Shown piece after piece: positions 46,045-55,793 of a stretch of 64,000 nucleotides of DNA; positions within the stretch are counted from its first letter, which is position 1; each line of letters starts with the position of its first letter. The position numbers were made by a program, and so were the translations under genes. The notes below the pieces were generated by a model. That model ran no database searches. It had not been told where the DNA came from and worked only from the letters and a program-made list of their open reading frames with translations. Origin of the DNA: Culturomica massiliensis (lineage in GTDB: Bacteria; Bacteroidota; Bacteroidia; Bacteroidales; Marinifilaceae); assembly GCF_900091655.1 (NCBI RefSeq), contig NZ_LT594621.1:1798001-1862000 (forward strand), read 5' to 3'.

Positions 46045-46533
46045 ATGCAGACAGACCGTTTATTCCGCACTCATGTGTTTGTGCCCCACACCGGACAGTT
46101 CGTCATCAACGAGCTGCCCATTCTTGTGTTATGCTGTGCAGGATGGGTCTTTGGCGGAATTGACGGCTTGCCGTTCACGACTCTGTCCATGTGGGTCGCC
46201 CTTCTGCTTTCCCTGTTCCTGGTGTACAGGTTCATCTATCTACGACGCATACGCTATCGCATCGGGTCCGAACAGCTCGTGTGCGAGCATGGCATCATCT
46301 GGCGTAAGACAGATTATATGGAATTATACCGTATCGTGGACTTCACGGAAAATCAAAGCCTGCTGCAGCAGCTTTGCGGGCTGAAGACGGTGAGCATTTT
46401 CTCGATGGACCGGAATACCCCCAGGCTTGATCTGACCGGTATCCGGCGCAGGGATGACATAGTAACACTTGTCCGCGAACGGGTGGAATACAACAAAAGA
46501 AAAAAGGGAATATATGAGATCACGAATCATTAA
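46045..46533 (+). CDS. PH-domain (YdbS-like) membrane protein
   Basis: A 162-residue protein with two membrane segments (about residues 25-40 and 47-65) followed by a bacterial PH domain (RIRYRIGSEQLVCEHGIIWR, MELYRIVDFTENQSLLQQL). Typical of bPH2/YdbS proteins; role in conjugation unknown. Overlaps the next gene by 20 bases. Confidence 0.78.
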   Translation: MQTDRLFRTHVFVPHTGQFVINELPILVLCCAGWVFGGIDGLPFTTLSMWVALLLSLFLVYRFIYLRRIRYRIGSEQLVCEHGIIWRKTDYMELYRIVDFTENQSLLQQLCGLKTVSIFSMDRNTPRLDLTGIRRRDDIVTLVRERVEYNKRKKGIYEITNH

Positions 46534-47209
46534 CTGGAGTCTGGCCCTCGTTGCCGTCCTGCTTCTGCCGCAGGTGTCCAAAGCCCAGATAGCGGCTTCC
46601 AATCCGCTGGAGTGGATTGCTCTGGCGGAGGGCAACGAGCTGATAAACGGCCAGATTGAAAAACAGATCAAGGGACAGACGCAGACGGCACTCCTGCAGA
46701 ACAGCATCGCCGCCGAATTCAACCGCATCCATGAATGGCAGAAACAGTACAACGGCTACCTGAAGACGGTGAACGGATACGCTTCGTCACTGAAAGCCTG
46801 TACGCATCTCTATAACGACGGGGTCCGGATCTTCCTGACTCTGGGTAAACTGGGCAAAGCGATAAAGGACAACCCGCAGGGTATCGTTGCCAGTATGGGC
46901 ATGAACAACCTTTATATCGAGACGGCCACGGAACTGGTCTCCGTATATACACTGCTGAACGATGCCGTTGCCAAAGGCGGTGAAGAGAATATGCTGACCG
47001 GTGCGGAGCGCAGCACTACGCTATGGGCGCTGAATGACAGGCTGTCGGCTTTCAGCCGGAAGCTGCATCTGCTCTACCTGAGCATCCGGTACTATACTTT
47101 CAATGATGTATGGAGAAATGTGACGGCAGGTATGCTTGACCGCAACAACGGTGAAGTTGCCCGCATGGCCATGTCACGCTGGCGCCGGGCAGCCTCCCTG
47201 ACACGATAA
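46514..47209 (+). CDS. Exported conjugation protein, VirB5/TraI-like in position
   Basis: A 231-residue protein from MRSRIINWSLALV, with a signal peptide ending VSKAQ. An upstream start in the longer frame lies inside the previous gene and is rejected. The mature part is helical, with a long coiled region (EGNELINGQIEKQIKGQ through EWQKQYNGYL). Bacteroidales conjugation operons encode such exported helical proteins, possibly minor pilus or channel components. Family assignment tentative. Confidence 0.65.
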   Translation: MRSRIINWSLALVAVLLLPQVSKAQIAASNPLEWIALAEGNELINGQIEKQIKGQTQTALLQNSIAAEFNRIHEWQKQYNGYLKTVNGYASSLKACTHLYNDGVRIFLTLGKLGKAIKDNPQGIVASMGMNNLYIETATELVSVYTLLNDAVAKGGEENMLTGAERSTTLWALNDRLSAFSRKLHLLYLSIRYYTFNDVWRNVTAGMLDRNNGEVARMAMSRWRRAASLTR

Positions 47210-47220
47210 AGAATGACGCG

Positions 47221-47904
47221 ATGAAACGGACGATTTTGATAGTTATGCTGCTGACGGGCATCTGTATCGGCAAGATACAGGCACAGAACGATCCGGTTCT
47301 GGCCGGAATGATACTGCTCTACACGGACAAGGCGCAGAAAGAGCTGAAAAACCAGGAGAAGGTGATGATGCTGCAGACTACCGGACATATATGGACGAAA
47401 GAGGAAGTACAGGCTACGGCCGACCTGCAAAGGGAGTTCAACAAGTATCTGGATTCTTTCCGGTCCATCGTCTGCTACGCCGCACAGATTTATGGCTTTT
47501 ATCACGAAATCTCAAGGCTGACGGACAATATGGAAGATTTTACCAGGCAGGTTAGCCGGAGCACGACCAACGTATTGGCAGTAGCCCTTTCCACGGAGCG
47601 CAACAGGATTTACCGGGAGCTGATGCTTGGCAGTGTGGAAATAGTAAATGACATACGAATGGCCTGTCTTGCGGAAAACAAGATGACGGAAAGGGAACGC
47701 ATGGAGATAGTCTTCGGGATCAGGCCGAAGCTCAAGCTGATGAACACCAAGCTGCAACGGCTGACCAAGGCCGTGAAATATACGACTATGAGTGACATCT
47801 GGTATGAAATCGACGAAGGCGCACGCCCTGTTGCGGACAAACGCGACATTGTGGAAGCCGCCAAACGAAGATGGAAGCAGATCGGAAAAAATGTAAGACC
47901 TTAA
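47221..47904 (+). CDS. Exported helical conjugation protein
   Basis: A 227-residue protein with a signal peptide (residues 1-22, KIQAQ). Similar in plan to the preceding product: helical, ending in a segment SDIWYEIDEGARPVADKRD then VEAAKRRWKQIG that parallels NDVWRNVTAGM..MAMSRWRRA in the upstream protein. The pair therefore look like distant paralogues. Presumably periplasmic parts of the transfer apparatus. Confidence 0.65.
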   Translation: MKRTILIVMLLTGICIGKIQAQNDPVLAGMILLYTDKAQKELKNQEKVMMLQTTGHIWTKEEVQATADLQREFNKYLDSFRSIVCYAAQIYGFYHEISRLTDNMEDFTRQVSRSTTNVLAVALSTERNRIYRELMLGSVEIVNDIRMACLAENKMTERERMEIVFGIRPKLKLMNTKLQRLTKAVKYTTMSDIWYEIDEGARPVADKRDIVEAAKRRWKQIGKNVRP

Positions 47905-47916
47905 AAAGAACGAGAT

Positions 47917-48582
47917 ATGGGAGTATGGAGTACAATATTGAAGTATGGCGGCAAGGCGGCCAAAGGTACCGGCAAGGCTGTTTTGGCAACCGGGAAAAAC
48001 GTGGGTGAAGCGGCACTTCATCCGTCGCAGACGTTACGGGGCGCCGGACAAGCCGTCAAGACTGCCGCCGTCGGAGGTGCGATCGGTTATGTCGGCTGGG
48101 AAAAGCTGACGACAGACAAGAGCGTGGTGCGCATCGTGAGCGATGCGGTCATCGGAGAACCGGCCACGGATGCCTTGGCTGATACCGCCGAGGATGTACG
48201 GGGACTGACGGACAAGGCCGGAGAAGCCGTCGGCACGTTAAGCGGAGCTGTGGCGGGAATAGATTCCAAACTTGACGGGGTATCCAATTTCCTGCGGCAG
48301 GCTTCGAGTGGCGGAGGCATGAACATGCTCGGCAATTTTGTCCGTAACCTCGGCCATGGCAACGTATCTGGATTGAGCATCGCGGGCCTTATAGCCGCCG
48401 CTTTTCTCATTTTCGGACGTTTCGGGTGGTTGGGCAAGATCGCCGGGGCTTTCCTCGGCATGATGCTCATCGGCAACAATGCCGGCGTCTTCCGTGACAC
48501 GAACACGGAGAGCGTGGCAAGGACACAGGCTTCCCCCGGCCAGAGCGAGGAACAGACCTATAACGGAGGAATGAGAAGATAA
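47917..48582 (+). CDS. Glycine-rich membrane protein of the transfer operon
   Basis: A 221-residue protein with an Ala/Gly/Lys-rich N-terminus (GGKAAKGTGKAVLATGKNVG), and two closely spaced membrane segments around residues 148-166 and 170-190. It ends YNGGMRR, an ending shared with the ArdC-type protein at 56411 (SGGMRR) and nearly with the protein at 51587 (SSMRR). Unrecognised family. Confidence 0.62.
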   Translation: MGVWSTILKYGGKAAKGTGKAVLATGKNVGEAALHPSQTLRGAGQAVKTAAVGGAIGYVGWEKLTTDKSVVRIVSDAVIGEPATDALADTAEDVRGLTDKAGEAVGTLSGAVAGIDSKLDGVSNFLRQASSGGGMNMLGNFVRNLGHGNVSGLSIAGLIAAAFLIFGRFGWLGKIAGAFLGMMLIGNNAGVFRDTNTESVARTQASPGQSEEQTYNGGMRR

Positions 48583-48606
48583 CATTATGAACCAATACAG
48601 AACGAA

Positions 48607-49745
48607 ATGAAATATACAGAAGAAATGATACTTCACTCCGAGAGCGGCTACTGTATGCCTTTCGAGGAGCCCCAGGGCAAGGAGGTGGAAATGACTCTCG
48701 GTTACGGCGAACAGACCGACCCGGGAACGGGCAAGCCGTTTTTCCACCATGGCATTGACTTCAACGCCCGATATTACAGGCTGTCTGCCGTCGCGAGCGG
48801 AATCGTGTCAGGGGTCGGCAATGATCCGGTACACGGGATATGCCAGACTATCCGGTACGGGGAATATGAGGTGACATACGGACACCTGTCAAATGTCTTT
48901 GCGCAGTTCGGTCAACGCGTGAAAGCCGGTCAGACTGTGGCCTTGAGCGGTGACAGGCTGCACGTCGAAGCCCGGTTCAAGGGAGAGGAACTGAACCCGC
49001 TGGAGTTCCTGACCATGCTTTACGGCAACATCCGTGCGCTTCGTCAGGCGGGAGGACATGAAACGGCGGCATTCCCGGATCTGGAAATGAGCGTGAAGAC
49101 CGATTACGACAAGGACAAACGGGAAATCGAGGAACTGATGCTGCGTTTCCTGCCGTACTACATGGAGGATCTGCAACGCGGAGCCTACGTGTTGCCCGAG
49201 CACACGGAGCAGTCCCTGCGCCACATCTTCACCATGGGGGCGATGAGAGAATATTTCTACGAGAACATGCCGAGCATGGCCAATCCTCTCGGACTGGGGC
49301 ATAAATCCATTCCGCTGGTCAGCAAGGTACAGAACCTGCTCATCGCTGATTTCCTGCATTACCTGGCCCTGCGTCACAACGTGTACCTCTCCACCATGAG
49401 CGGAGACATAAAAAAAAACTCCATGACGAAGCCGTAAGCTACAGCGGCATCATTGATCCGCTGGCTGAACTCGACATCGACATCCAGAGCTTCGACATAC
49501 CGCGTATCGTGTCGGTATATCCGGACCGGGCCGGTGTCCGCTGGTGGACAAAGGCATGGTTCAACAACCGGGAGGAAGGTGAAGCCTCCGTGGAGATAGA
49601 GCGTGAACAGGCGATACGCTTCATCCATGACAACATCGAGAAAGACGCATGGCTGGAGGAGTTCTTCCCCAAACAGATGGAAGTGTACCACAATGCGATT
49701 GAACAGACAAAAGAACAACTGTTGAAACAGATAAATATGATATAG
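48607..49745 (+). CDS. M23-domain conjugation protein made through a -1 frameshift (or frameshifted)
   Basis: The zero frame (48607-49437) encodes an M23-type domain with HHGIDF (near residue 48), TYGHLS and LHVEARF zinc-ligand motifs, then stops after 276 residues. The -1 frame continues immediately from the A-run: LHDEAVSYSGIIDPLAELD through VSVYPDRAGVRWWTKAWF to a stop at 49743-49745, giving about 379 residues in total. The junction lies on A AAA AAC (49413-49419), a classical slippery heptamer. GGAG is 7 bases upstream and a CAGCGG/CCGCTG stem (49442 onward) lies downstream. Whether this is programmed, a mutation or a sequencing error cannot be settled here. The next gene starts 7 bp later. 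Confidence 0.7.
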
Positions 49746-49752
49746 GATACTT

Positions 49753-51561
49753 ATGGACGGAACTATAAAACAAAGCAGACGATTCGCGGAACTGGAACGT
49801 CTTTCGGATGACTATTTCCGTTACCACCTTGCTTCCGTCATGGATGAGACAAGAGATTATCTTGCCCGGAAACAAGGTGAGGAAATGAAGGAATATTCCA
49901 CCTCCCTTGGCGGGGTTCTCAGCATGATGGCTTCTTCAGCCCAACCTTTGAACGACCCGTACCAGCTGCTCAAAGTTACCGGCGAATGGAACTCCAAGAC
50001 AACGGAAGATTATGTAGAGATGTGTAAGGAGAAAATCGCCGCATCGGAAGACATACAGCACGACCTTGCGTATATGGCCGGGCAATGGCGTGATGCAGTC
50101 GTGAAGGAAATCGGCCGCGAACGGTACGACGAACTGTCGGAACAGCTTGGCGGCGATCTCGCCTATGCCTACATGGACTATCGTCTGGAACAGCAGATGA
50201 TAGACAAACTGGTGAAAGACCGTATGCCCAAGTCTTCGGCTGATTATATCATCCGCAAGGCCGCGGAATCAAGCCTGTTCGGCCTGCCGCAGATGTTGAG
50301 CCGTTCCCCGCTTGCCGAGGAGATCGAGAAGCGTGGCGAGGCCGCTTACCGGCCGAGCAAGGTCGAGCAGGGTGCGGGATGGCTGTTGGGTGCCTCGGCG
50401 GATACCGTCATGCTGGGCGGTGCCGGCTCATGGGCGGCATTCGCCAGATTCATCGGTGTGGATGCTGCCGTCTCCGCCACCATGGCGCATTTGGAGCCGG
50501 AAGACCCCAAGTCGATTTCAGTCGAACAATGTATCAGCCAGGGTGTATTCGGCAGCGAACACAATGTGTTTGAAGATTTCCGGCGTGAAGCAGCCACCAT
50601 GACCGCAGACAAGGATAGTTTCACAGCAACCGCCAATGAGCAGCTGAAGAAACAGATACCGGTCTGCAATTTCAACTTTACGGACTGGATGAAGAAGCAG
50701 CAGCCGTTCCCGTTCCTGAAAGGCTTGCAGGACAAGCTGAAACAGGAACGTGCGGAACGCTACAAGGATGTGCCGCTGATTGTTGCATCGGGGCAGGAAG
50801 AAGCCTACCTGAAAAGTCTGGAGGAAAAGAAAAAAGTGAAATCGGACGAGTCCAAACAGGTACAGCAGGAAACACGGCAGGAAACATTACAGCAGGAAAC
50901 AGAACAAGAGGTTATGCAGGAAACAGGTACATCTTCCAAGAATGACTTGTCTGACACGCCGGCATCCAACGGCAACACGGGCGGATGGGAAGATCTGCTC
51001 GGCACCCTTGGACTGAGGGGCATGGGAGACATTGCCGGCAATCTCGGTTATGTGATGGCGATGCTGCCGGATATTCTGCTGGGAGTATTTACAGGCAAGA
51101 CACAGTCCCTGAACATCAAGGACAACCTGCTGCCGATAGCCAGCATAGTGGCCGGTATGTTTGTGCGGAATCCGCTGCTGAAGATGCTCCTTATCGGTCT
51201 CGGCGGGGCGAACCTGCTGAACAAGGCCGGGCATGAAGTGCTGCGTGAACGGTCAGAAGGCGAAATGAACACGGCCAATAGAGGTGCAGCCCAATACCGC
51301 CATTATCCTGACGAACCGCTCAATCCCCGCATCACGAATCCCGTACTTCAAGGCAACATGCTTGTCGCGACATTTGACCGTGTACCCTGTACTATTCAAT
51401 TATCGCAGACCGTGACTGACGCTTACCGGGCCGGAGCCTTACCGCTCAACACGCTGGCAAACGCCGTACTCGCCAGAAGCGAACAGCTCCGTCAAAGGGC
51501 TTCGGACAATTACGACAACGGACAACAGGAGACTATCGTGCGTACACGAGGTATCCAGTAG
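49753..51561 (+). CDS. Large conserved transfer-operon protein with membrane segments
   Basis: A 602-residue protein. The N-terminal 330 residues are mostly helical and soluble-looking, with a small glycine-rich hydrophobic patch (GWLLGASADTVMLGGAGSW). A Gln/Glu-rich low-complexity linker (QETRQETLQQETEQEVMQE) precedes a C-terminal region with two or three membrane helices (about 428-480). I do not recognise the family. Large membrane proteins of this kind recur in Bacteroidales plasmids and conjugative elements. Confidence 0.62.
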   Translation: MDGTIKQSRRFAELERLSDDYFRYHLASVMDETRDYLARKQGEEMKEYSTSLGGVLSMMASSAQPLNDPYQLLKVTGEWNSKTTEDYVEMCKEKIAASEDIQHDLAYMAGQWRDAVVKEIGRERYDELSEQLGGDLAYAYMDYRLEQQMIDKLVKDRMPKSSADYIIRKAAESSLFGLPQMLSRSPLAEEIEKRGEAAYRPSKVEQGAGWLLGASADTVMLGGAGSWAAFARFIGVDAAVSATMAHLEPEDPKSISVEQCISQGVFGSEHNVFEDFRREAATMTADKDSFTATANEQLKKQIPVCNFNFTDWMKKQQPFPFLKGLQDKLKQERAERYKDVPLIVASGQEEAYLKSLEEKKKVKSDESKQVQQETRQETLQQETEQEVMQETGTSSKNDLSDTPASNGNTGGWEDLLGTLGLRGMGDIAGNLGYVMAMLPDILLGVFTGKTQSLNIKDNLLPIASIVAGMFVRNPLLKMLLIGLGGANLLNKAGHEVLRERSEGEMNTANRGAAQYRHYPDEPLNPRITNPVLQGNMLVATFDRVPCTIQLSQTVTDAYRAGALPLNTLANAVLARSEQLRQRASDNYDNGQQETIVRTRGIQ

Positions 51562-51586
51562 CATATAACCCCAAAACATATACTGT

Positions 51587-53971
51587 ATGAAAGAAAAATC
51601 CAAAATAGAGAAAAATGCAGAGGAAAGGCAAATCAGTCTGCTTTCCACTGCTTTGGGAGAGGCTTCGAAGGCCAATGGTTACTGGCTCAACGCTTCTGGA
51701 AAGAGGTATCCGAGGCTGTACCCGCACGGCGTGTCGGCCAGCCCGTTCAATGCACTGTTCATGGCATTGCATTCCGACCGGAACGGATGCAATACGAACC
51801 TGTTCACCTTGTTCAGTGATGCCAAGGCCCGCGGCACGTCGGTACGTGAGCATGAACAGGGTGTGCCGTTCCTGTACTATAACTGGAACAAATATGTCCA
51901 CAGGAACAATCCTGAAGAGTTCATCAACCGGGGAACCTACCTTACATTGGACGATGAGCAGAAGAAACAATATAAGGGAGTACATAACAGAGAGATACGC
52001 ACTCTGTTCAATATAGACCAGACGACATTTCCCCATGTGGACGAAGAGGCTTACAGGGCCGTTCTGCAACAGGATGGGAATGCCATGGAACGAGGATATT
52101 CGGAGGCAGACACACGGCGTATGCATATCCGTTTCAATGATTTCTTGCTGAAAATGCGTGACAACCTTGTGCCGGTCCGTTACGATGGCAGCGGAATGCC
52201 CCATTATGAAACGGACAAAGATGCCGTCTATATGCCCCGCCAAAAGAACTTTGACCATTACAACGATTATGTGCAGGAAACCCTGCGCCAGATAGTGAGT
52301 GCCACCGGGCATCAGCAGCGGCTTGCCCGCGAGGGAATGGTGATGAAAAACGGTATGCCGCCTTCCGACGATGCCGTCAAACAGGAACGGCTGGTCGTGG
52401 AAATAGCATCGGGAATCAAGATGCTGGAGCTGGGACTGCCTGCCCGCTTGTCCGACGAAAGTCTCAGTTTGGTGGAATATTGGGACCGGGAACTCAAAGA
52501 GAACCCGAATATGATAGATGCCCTCGAGAGTGACGTGAACAATGCTCTCGAAGTTATCCGTAAAGCGGAACGTGGAGAGAAAATCGAATATGCCACCTTG
52601 CGGAACAGGAAACAGACATCTGACATGCAGGACCAGCTGCCCAAGCATTATTTCGTGGCCGATGAGTTACGGAAACGTCCGGACAAGGACAAGAAAACCA
52701 TTGTCCTTGTCATAGATCCCGTATCAAAGTCGGCTGATGTGATCCTTCCTGCCGGGGCATCACCGGAGGTGGACAACGAGATTCCCGGCATGAACAAAGC
52801 CCGTATCGGACGTGCTTTACGTCGGGAAGGCATCGAGACTGTGCGTTTCTTCAATCCGGACGGAGCCTTGGGCTACAGACCTGATGACAAGTATTTTGCC
52901 GAGAAGCAGGTCTCTCTGGCACGGTTGAACAACTGGGCCCTGGAAGTGCTTTCGACCCTGAACGTGAGCCCTGCAGTAAAACGGGCCAACGAAGTAGGAT
53001 TTGACAAGATCCAGATGATTCAGGACGACAAGAACAGATGGGCTCTCTATATAAAGCCGGAGCATCAGAGAGGTTATAGCATATACCCCGACAAGGAAGA
53101 CATAAACCGCTTCTTTTCCACACTCAAGCAGTCCATGGATAATATAGACAAGGTCCGCATGGAACTGGCTCATAAATATTACGCGCTTGCTGAAATCAAG
53201 CCCGACCTGAAAGTCGATCTGTTCAACAGCGGAACACAGGACGTGGACCTGAACCGGATACAGCGTGTGTCCGTGTTCAAAACCAAGCAGGACGGTGTAC
53301 TGTGTGCCGTAACGATTGACGGGCAGAAACTGCAGCCGCGCAGTGTATCACCGCAACAATGGCAGCGCATGTGGGTGGCGGAAGACCGTGACAGCTACAA
53401 ACGGCACCTGGCTGCCTCGCTGTTTGCCGATATACTGCAAAAGGGACAGTCGCAGGAGGAACACGCCGGGGAAAAGCAGGAGAAGGAAACCGAGATACGG
53501 CAGGGAGAAGCTGTCAGCCGACAGAATGGAGAAGAGCGTACCGTTGAATCCGTCAGTCCGCAGAGAGAGGCTTGGGACAAGATAAAGGCCAAACACCCGG
53601 ACGCTATCCAGTTTGTAAGAACCGGTGACAACTATACGGCTTATAACGAGGATGCCGTCAAGATAACGGAAACGCTTGCCTTGAAAATGGAGAAGCACGA
53701 GGCTGACATGAAAAAAGGCTTTACGGCTTCCGTGACATTCCCAGTCAGCCAGCTCGATACTTTCCTTCAGAAACTTGCGAGAAGCGGTGCAAGAGTGGTG
53801 ATACGGGATGCAGAAGGACTCGCGGATGCCCGGAACAGAACAACGGGCATAACAGAAAGGACAGCCGGAAACGGCCAGACACGGACTCTCTTTGATACGG
53901 CACAGGAGAAACAGTCCGAACGCAGGATTGAGCCGGAGGAAAATGAACATCGTTCAAGCATGAGGAGGTAA
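51587..53971 (+). CDS. ArdC-N-like (DUF1738-type) anti-restriction/ssDNA-binding protein
   Basis: A 794-residue protein. Residues about 15-120 resemble the ArdC N-terminal ssDNA-binding domain: FNALFMALHSDRNGC, TLFSDAKARGTSVREHEQG and VPFLYYNWNKYVH. No HExxH protease motif is seen, unlike the ArdC-type gene at 56411. A central domain and a C-terminal charged region follow, ending SSMRR. ArdC of IncW plasmids protects incoming single strands from host endonucleases; a similar role is inferred. Confidence 0.65.
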   Translation: MKEKSKIEKNAEERQISLLSTALGEASKANGYWLNASGKRYPRLYPHGVSASPFNALFMALHSDRNGCNTNLFTLFSDAKARGTSVREHEQGVPFLYYNWNKYVHRNNPEEFINRGTYLTLDDEQKKQYKGVHNREIRTLFNIDQTTFPHVDEEAYRAVLQQDGNAMERGYSEADTRRMHIRFNDFLLKMRDNLVPVRYDGSGMPHYETDKDAVYMPRQKNFDHYNDYVQETLRQIVSATGHQQRLAREGMVMKNGMPPSDDAVKQERLVVEIASGIKMLELGLPARLSDESLSLVEYWDRELKENPNMIDALESDVNNALEVIRKAERGEKIEYATLRNRKQTSDMQDQLPKHYFVADELRKRPDKDKKTIVLVIDPVSKSADVILPAGASPEVDNEIPGMNKARIGRALRREGIETVRFFNPDGALGYRPDDKYFAEKQVSLARLNNWALEVLSTLNVSPAVKRANEVGFDKIQMIQDDKNRWALYIKPEHQRGYSIYPDKEDINRFFSTLKQSMDNIDKVRMELAHKYYALAEIKPDLKVDLFNSGTQDVDLNRIQRVSVFKTKQDGVLCAVTIDGQKLQPRSVSPQQWQRMWVAEDRDSYKRHLAASLFADILQKGQSQEEHAGEKQEKETEIRQGEAVSRQNGEERTVESVSPQREAWDKIKAKHPDAIQFVRTGDNYTAYNEDAVKITETLALKMEKHEADMKKGFTASVTFPVSQLDTFLQKLARSGARVVIRDAEGLADARNRTTGITERTAGNGQTRTLFDTAQEKQSERRIEPEENEHRSSMRR

Positions 53972-53975
53972 TGAT

Positions 53976-55526
53976 ATGGCAGGAAAAAATAAAGAATATG
54001 CAGACAAGTATGCGGAGTACGCCATGGAGCAGATGCGCCGGTATGGCATCCCCGCTTCGGTAACACTTGCGCAAGGAATCCTTGAGAGTTCCAACGGACA
54101 GAGTGAACTGGCCCGCAAGGAAAACAATCATTTCGGCATCAAGGCCACTCAGTCATGGATTGCGGAAGGCGGCCGGTACAGCCTGTATTCGGATGACAAG
54201 CCGAACGAGAAATTCTGCAGCTATGATAACGTAGGAGACTCCTATGAACACCATTCGAGGTTCCTTAAGGAGAACAGCCGCTACGCGGAATGTTTCAATC
54301 TCCGTCCCGATGACTACAAAGGATGGACGGAAGGTATAGCCAAAGCCGGTTACGCGACCGGGGGCAACTATGCCGGGACTCTGCAGAAGATCATCGAGCA
54401 GAACGGCCTGGACAAATACGACCGTCAGGTCATGCAGGAAATGGCCGCGCAGGGCAAGCAGTTCGGTCTGGAAAGTAATCCTCTCCAGGAGAAAGAAAAG
54501 GCAGAAGCCTATTCATTTCCGGTGGAACGCAAGGAGTTCCTCTTTGTCACTTCCGCTTTCGGAATGCGTCAGGACCCGATGGACAAAGAAAAGCAGCAGA
54601 TGCACAAGGGGCTTGACATACGATGCAAAGGCGATGCGGTGCTGGCCACGGAAAACGGCGGAAAGGTCGTTTCGGTAAACGGCAATGCCAACTCTGCCGG
54701 AGGCAAGAGCGTAACCGTCGAATACAGCCGCCCGGATGGAAGCAAGGTGCAGTGTACCTATATGCACCTTGGCGATATCGCAGTCAAGGCGGGAGACAGT
54801 GTCAAGGCAGGACAACGCCTTGGAACCTCGGGCAACACGGGGACACGGACCACGGGAGAGCACCTGCATTTCGGGGTGGTGAACATCCATTCGGACGGGA
54901 CGCGCCGTGACATCGACCCGGCTGCATATCTGGCCGAGATTGCGCAGAAAGGCAATATCAAGCAGCAGGTGCTGTACAACGGCAATGACCTGCTCGCGAA
55001 ATACCGTAGTACGGAAGAACCCAAAATCGAGAAACCTCTTTCTACCGAAGACTGGATGAAAAAGCTGCTGTCCTCGGAGGACAGTGGCGTCGGCATGTCC
55101 GGATGCAATGACCCTGTCATGGAGATGGCCATGACGGCCTTTACCTCACTGATGGTGCTGGCCGTTCAGATTGACAGCAAGAACGAGGAAGAGCAGAAAG
55201 CCGCCGTTTCGGGGGCCATGGATAGCGGAAAGATTGACTTGAAACCACTGCTGCCTGACATGAAAAGCTGTAGTCTGACCATGAAAGAGAACGGGAAAGC
55301 CGTCCTTCAGGCGGATAACGGCGAACAGCATATATCGCGCGAGTTGAGTTCCGCAGAATTGAGCCGGCTGTCGGCCGTGCTGAACAACAGTACCCTTACG
55401 GATGAAGCCAAGCGGATGCGCGTGACGGGATTGCTGAATACTGCCATCCTTTCGGAAATGGCTTCACAGAATTTCGAACAGGGCATGTCCGAGCAGCGAG
55501 GACAAACGGAAAATCTGAAAAGATGA
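53976..55526 (+). CDS. Bifunctional wall hydrolase: GH73 glucosaminidase plus M23 peptidase
   Basis: A 516-residue protein. Residues about 5-150 form a GH73/LYZ2-type N-acetylglucosaminidase with the catalytic Glu in AQGILESSNGQSELA and the FGIK motif. Residues about 185-330 form a LytM endopeptidase with HKGLDI and GEHLHFG zinc ligands. The last 180 residues are unrecognised. It lacks a signal peptide and may be delivered by the secretion channel. Conjugation systems use such enzymes to open the wall locally. Starts 4 bp after the previous stop. Confidence 0.83.
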   Translation: MAGKNKEYADKYAEYAMEQMRRYGIPASVTLAQGILESSNGQSELARKENNHFGIKATQSWIAEGGRYSLYSDDKPNEKFCSYDNVGDSYEHHSRFLKENSRYAECFNLRPDDYKGWTEGIAKAGYATGGNYAGTLQKIIEQNGLDKYDRQVMQEMAAQGKQFGLESNPLQEKEKAEAYSFPVERKEFLFVTSAFGMRQDPMDKEKQQMHKGLDIRCKGDAVLATENGGKVVSVNGNANSAGGKSVTVEYSRPDGSKVQCTYMHLGDIAVKAGDSVKAGQRLGTSGNTGTRTTGEHLHFGVVNIHSDGTRRDIDPAAYLAEIAQKGNIKQQVLYNGNDLLAKYRSTEEPKIEKPLSTEDWMKKLLSSEDSGVGMSGCNDPVMEMAMTAFTSLMVLAVQIDSKNEEEQKAAVSGAMDSGKIDLKPLLPDMKSCSLTMKENGKAVLQADNGEQHISRELSSAELSRLSAVLNNSTLTDEAKRMRVTGLLNTAILSEMASQNFEQGMSEQRGQTENLKR

Positions 55527-55714
55527 AGCATGGCGATATGATAAAATGCGTGATGATACAGCTATGCAAGTATCTGGCAGGATTATCCTACCTGGCTTTG
55601 TATGTCCTGTCCTGCTACAAGCTGTTTGGCTTGACGGCAACATTCCTTATCGTGGGAGTGCAGCTGCTCGTTGCCGGATGGCTTGTCTGGGCAATGATCC
55701 GTGCGCCCGATTAG
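55523..55714 (+). CDS. Small membrane protein
   Basis: A 63-residue protein with two predicted membrane helices (about 12-30 and 34-58). Its ATG overlaps the previous stop (ATGA), which supports it as real. Unrecognised. Confidence 0.6.
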   Translation: MKHGDMIKCVMIQLCKYLAGLSYLALYVLSCYKLFGLTATFLIVGVQLLVAGWLVWAMIRAPD

Positions 55715-55793
55715 AATATGCTCTCAGACCTTCAACATCAATATAACCAGCATTTGCCGGATGATATGTACCATTCTAAAAACAAAACGAGTT

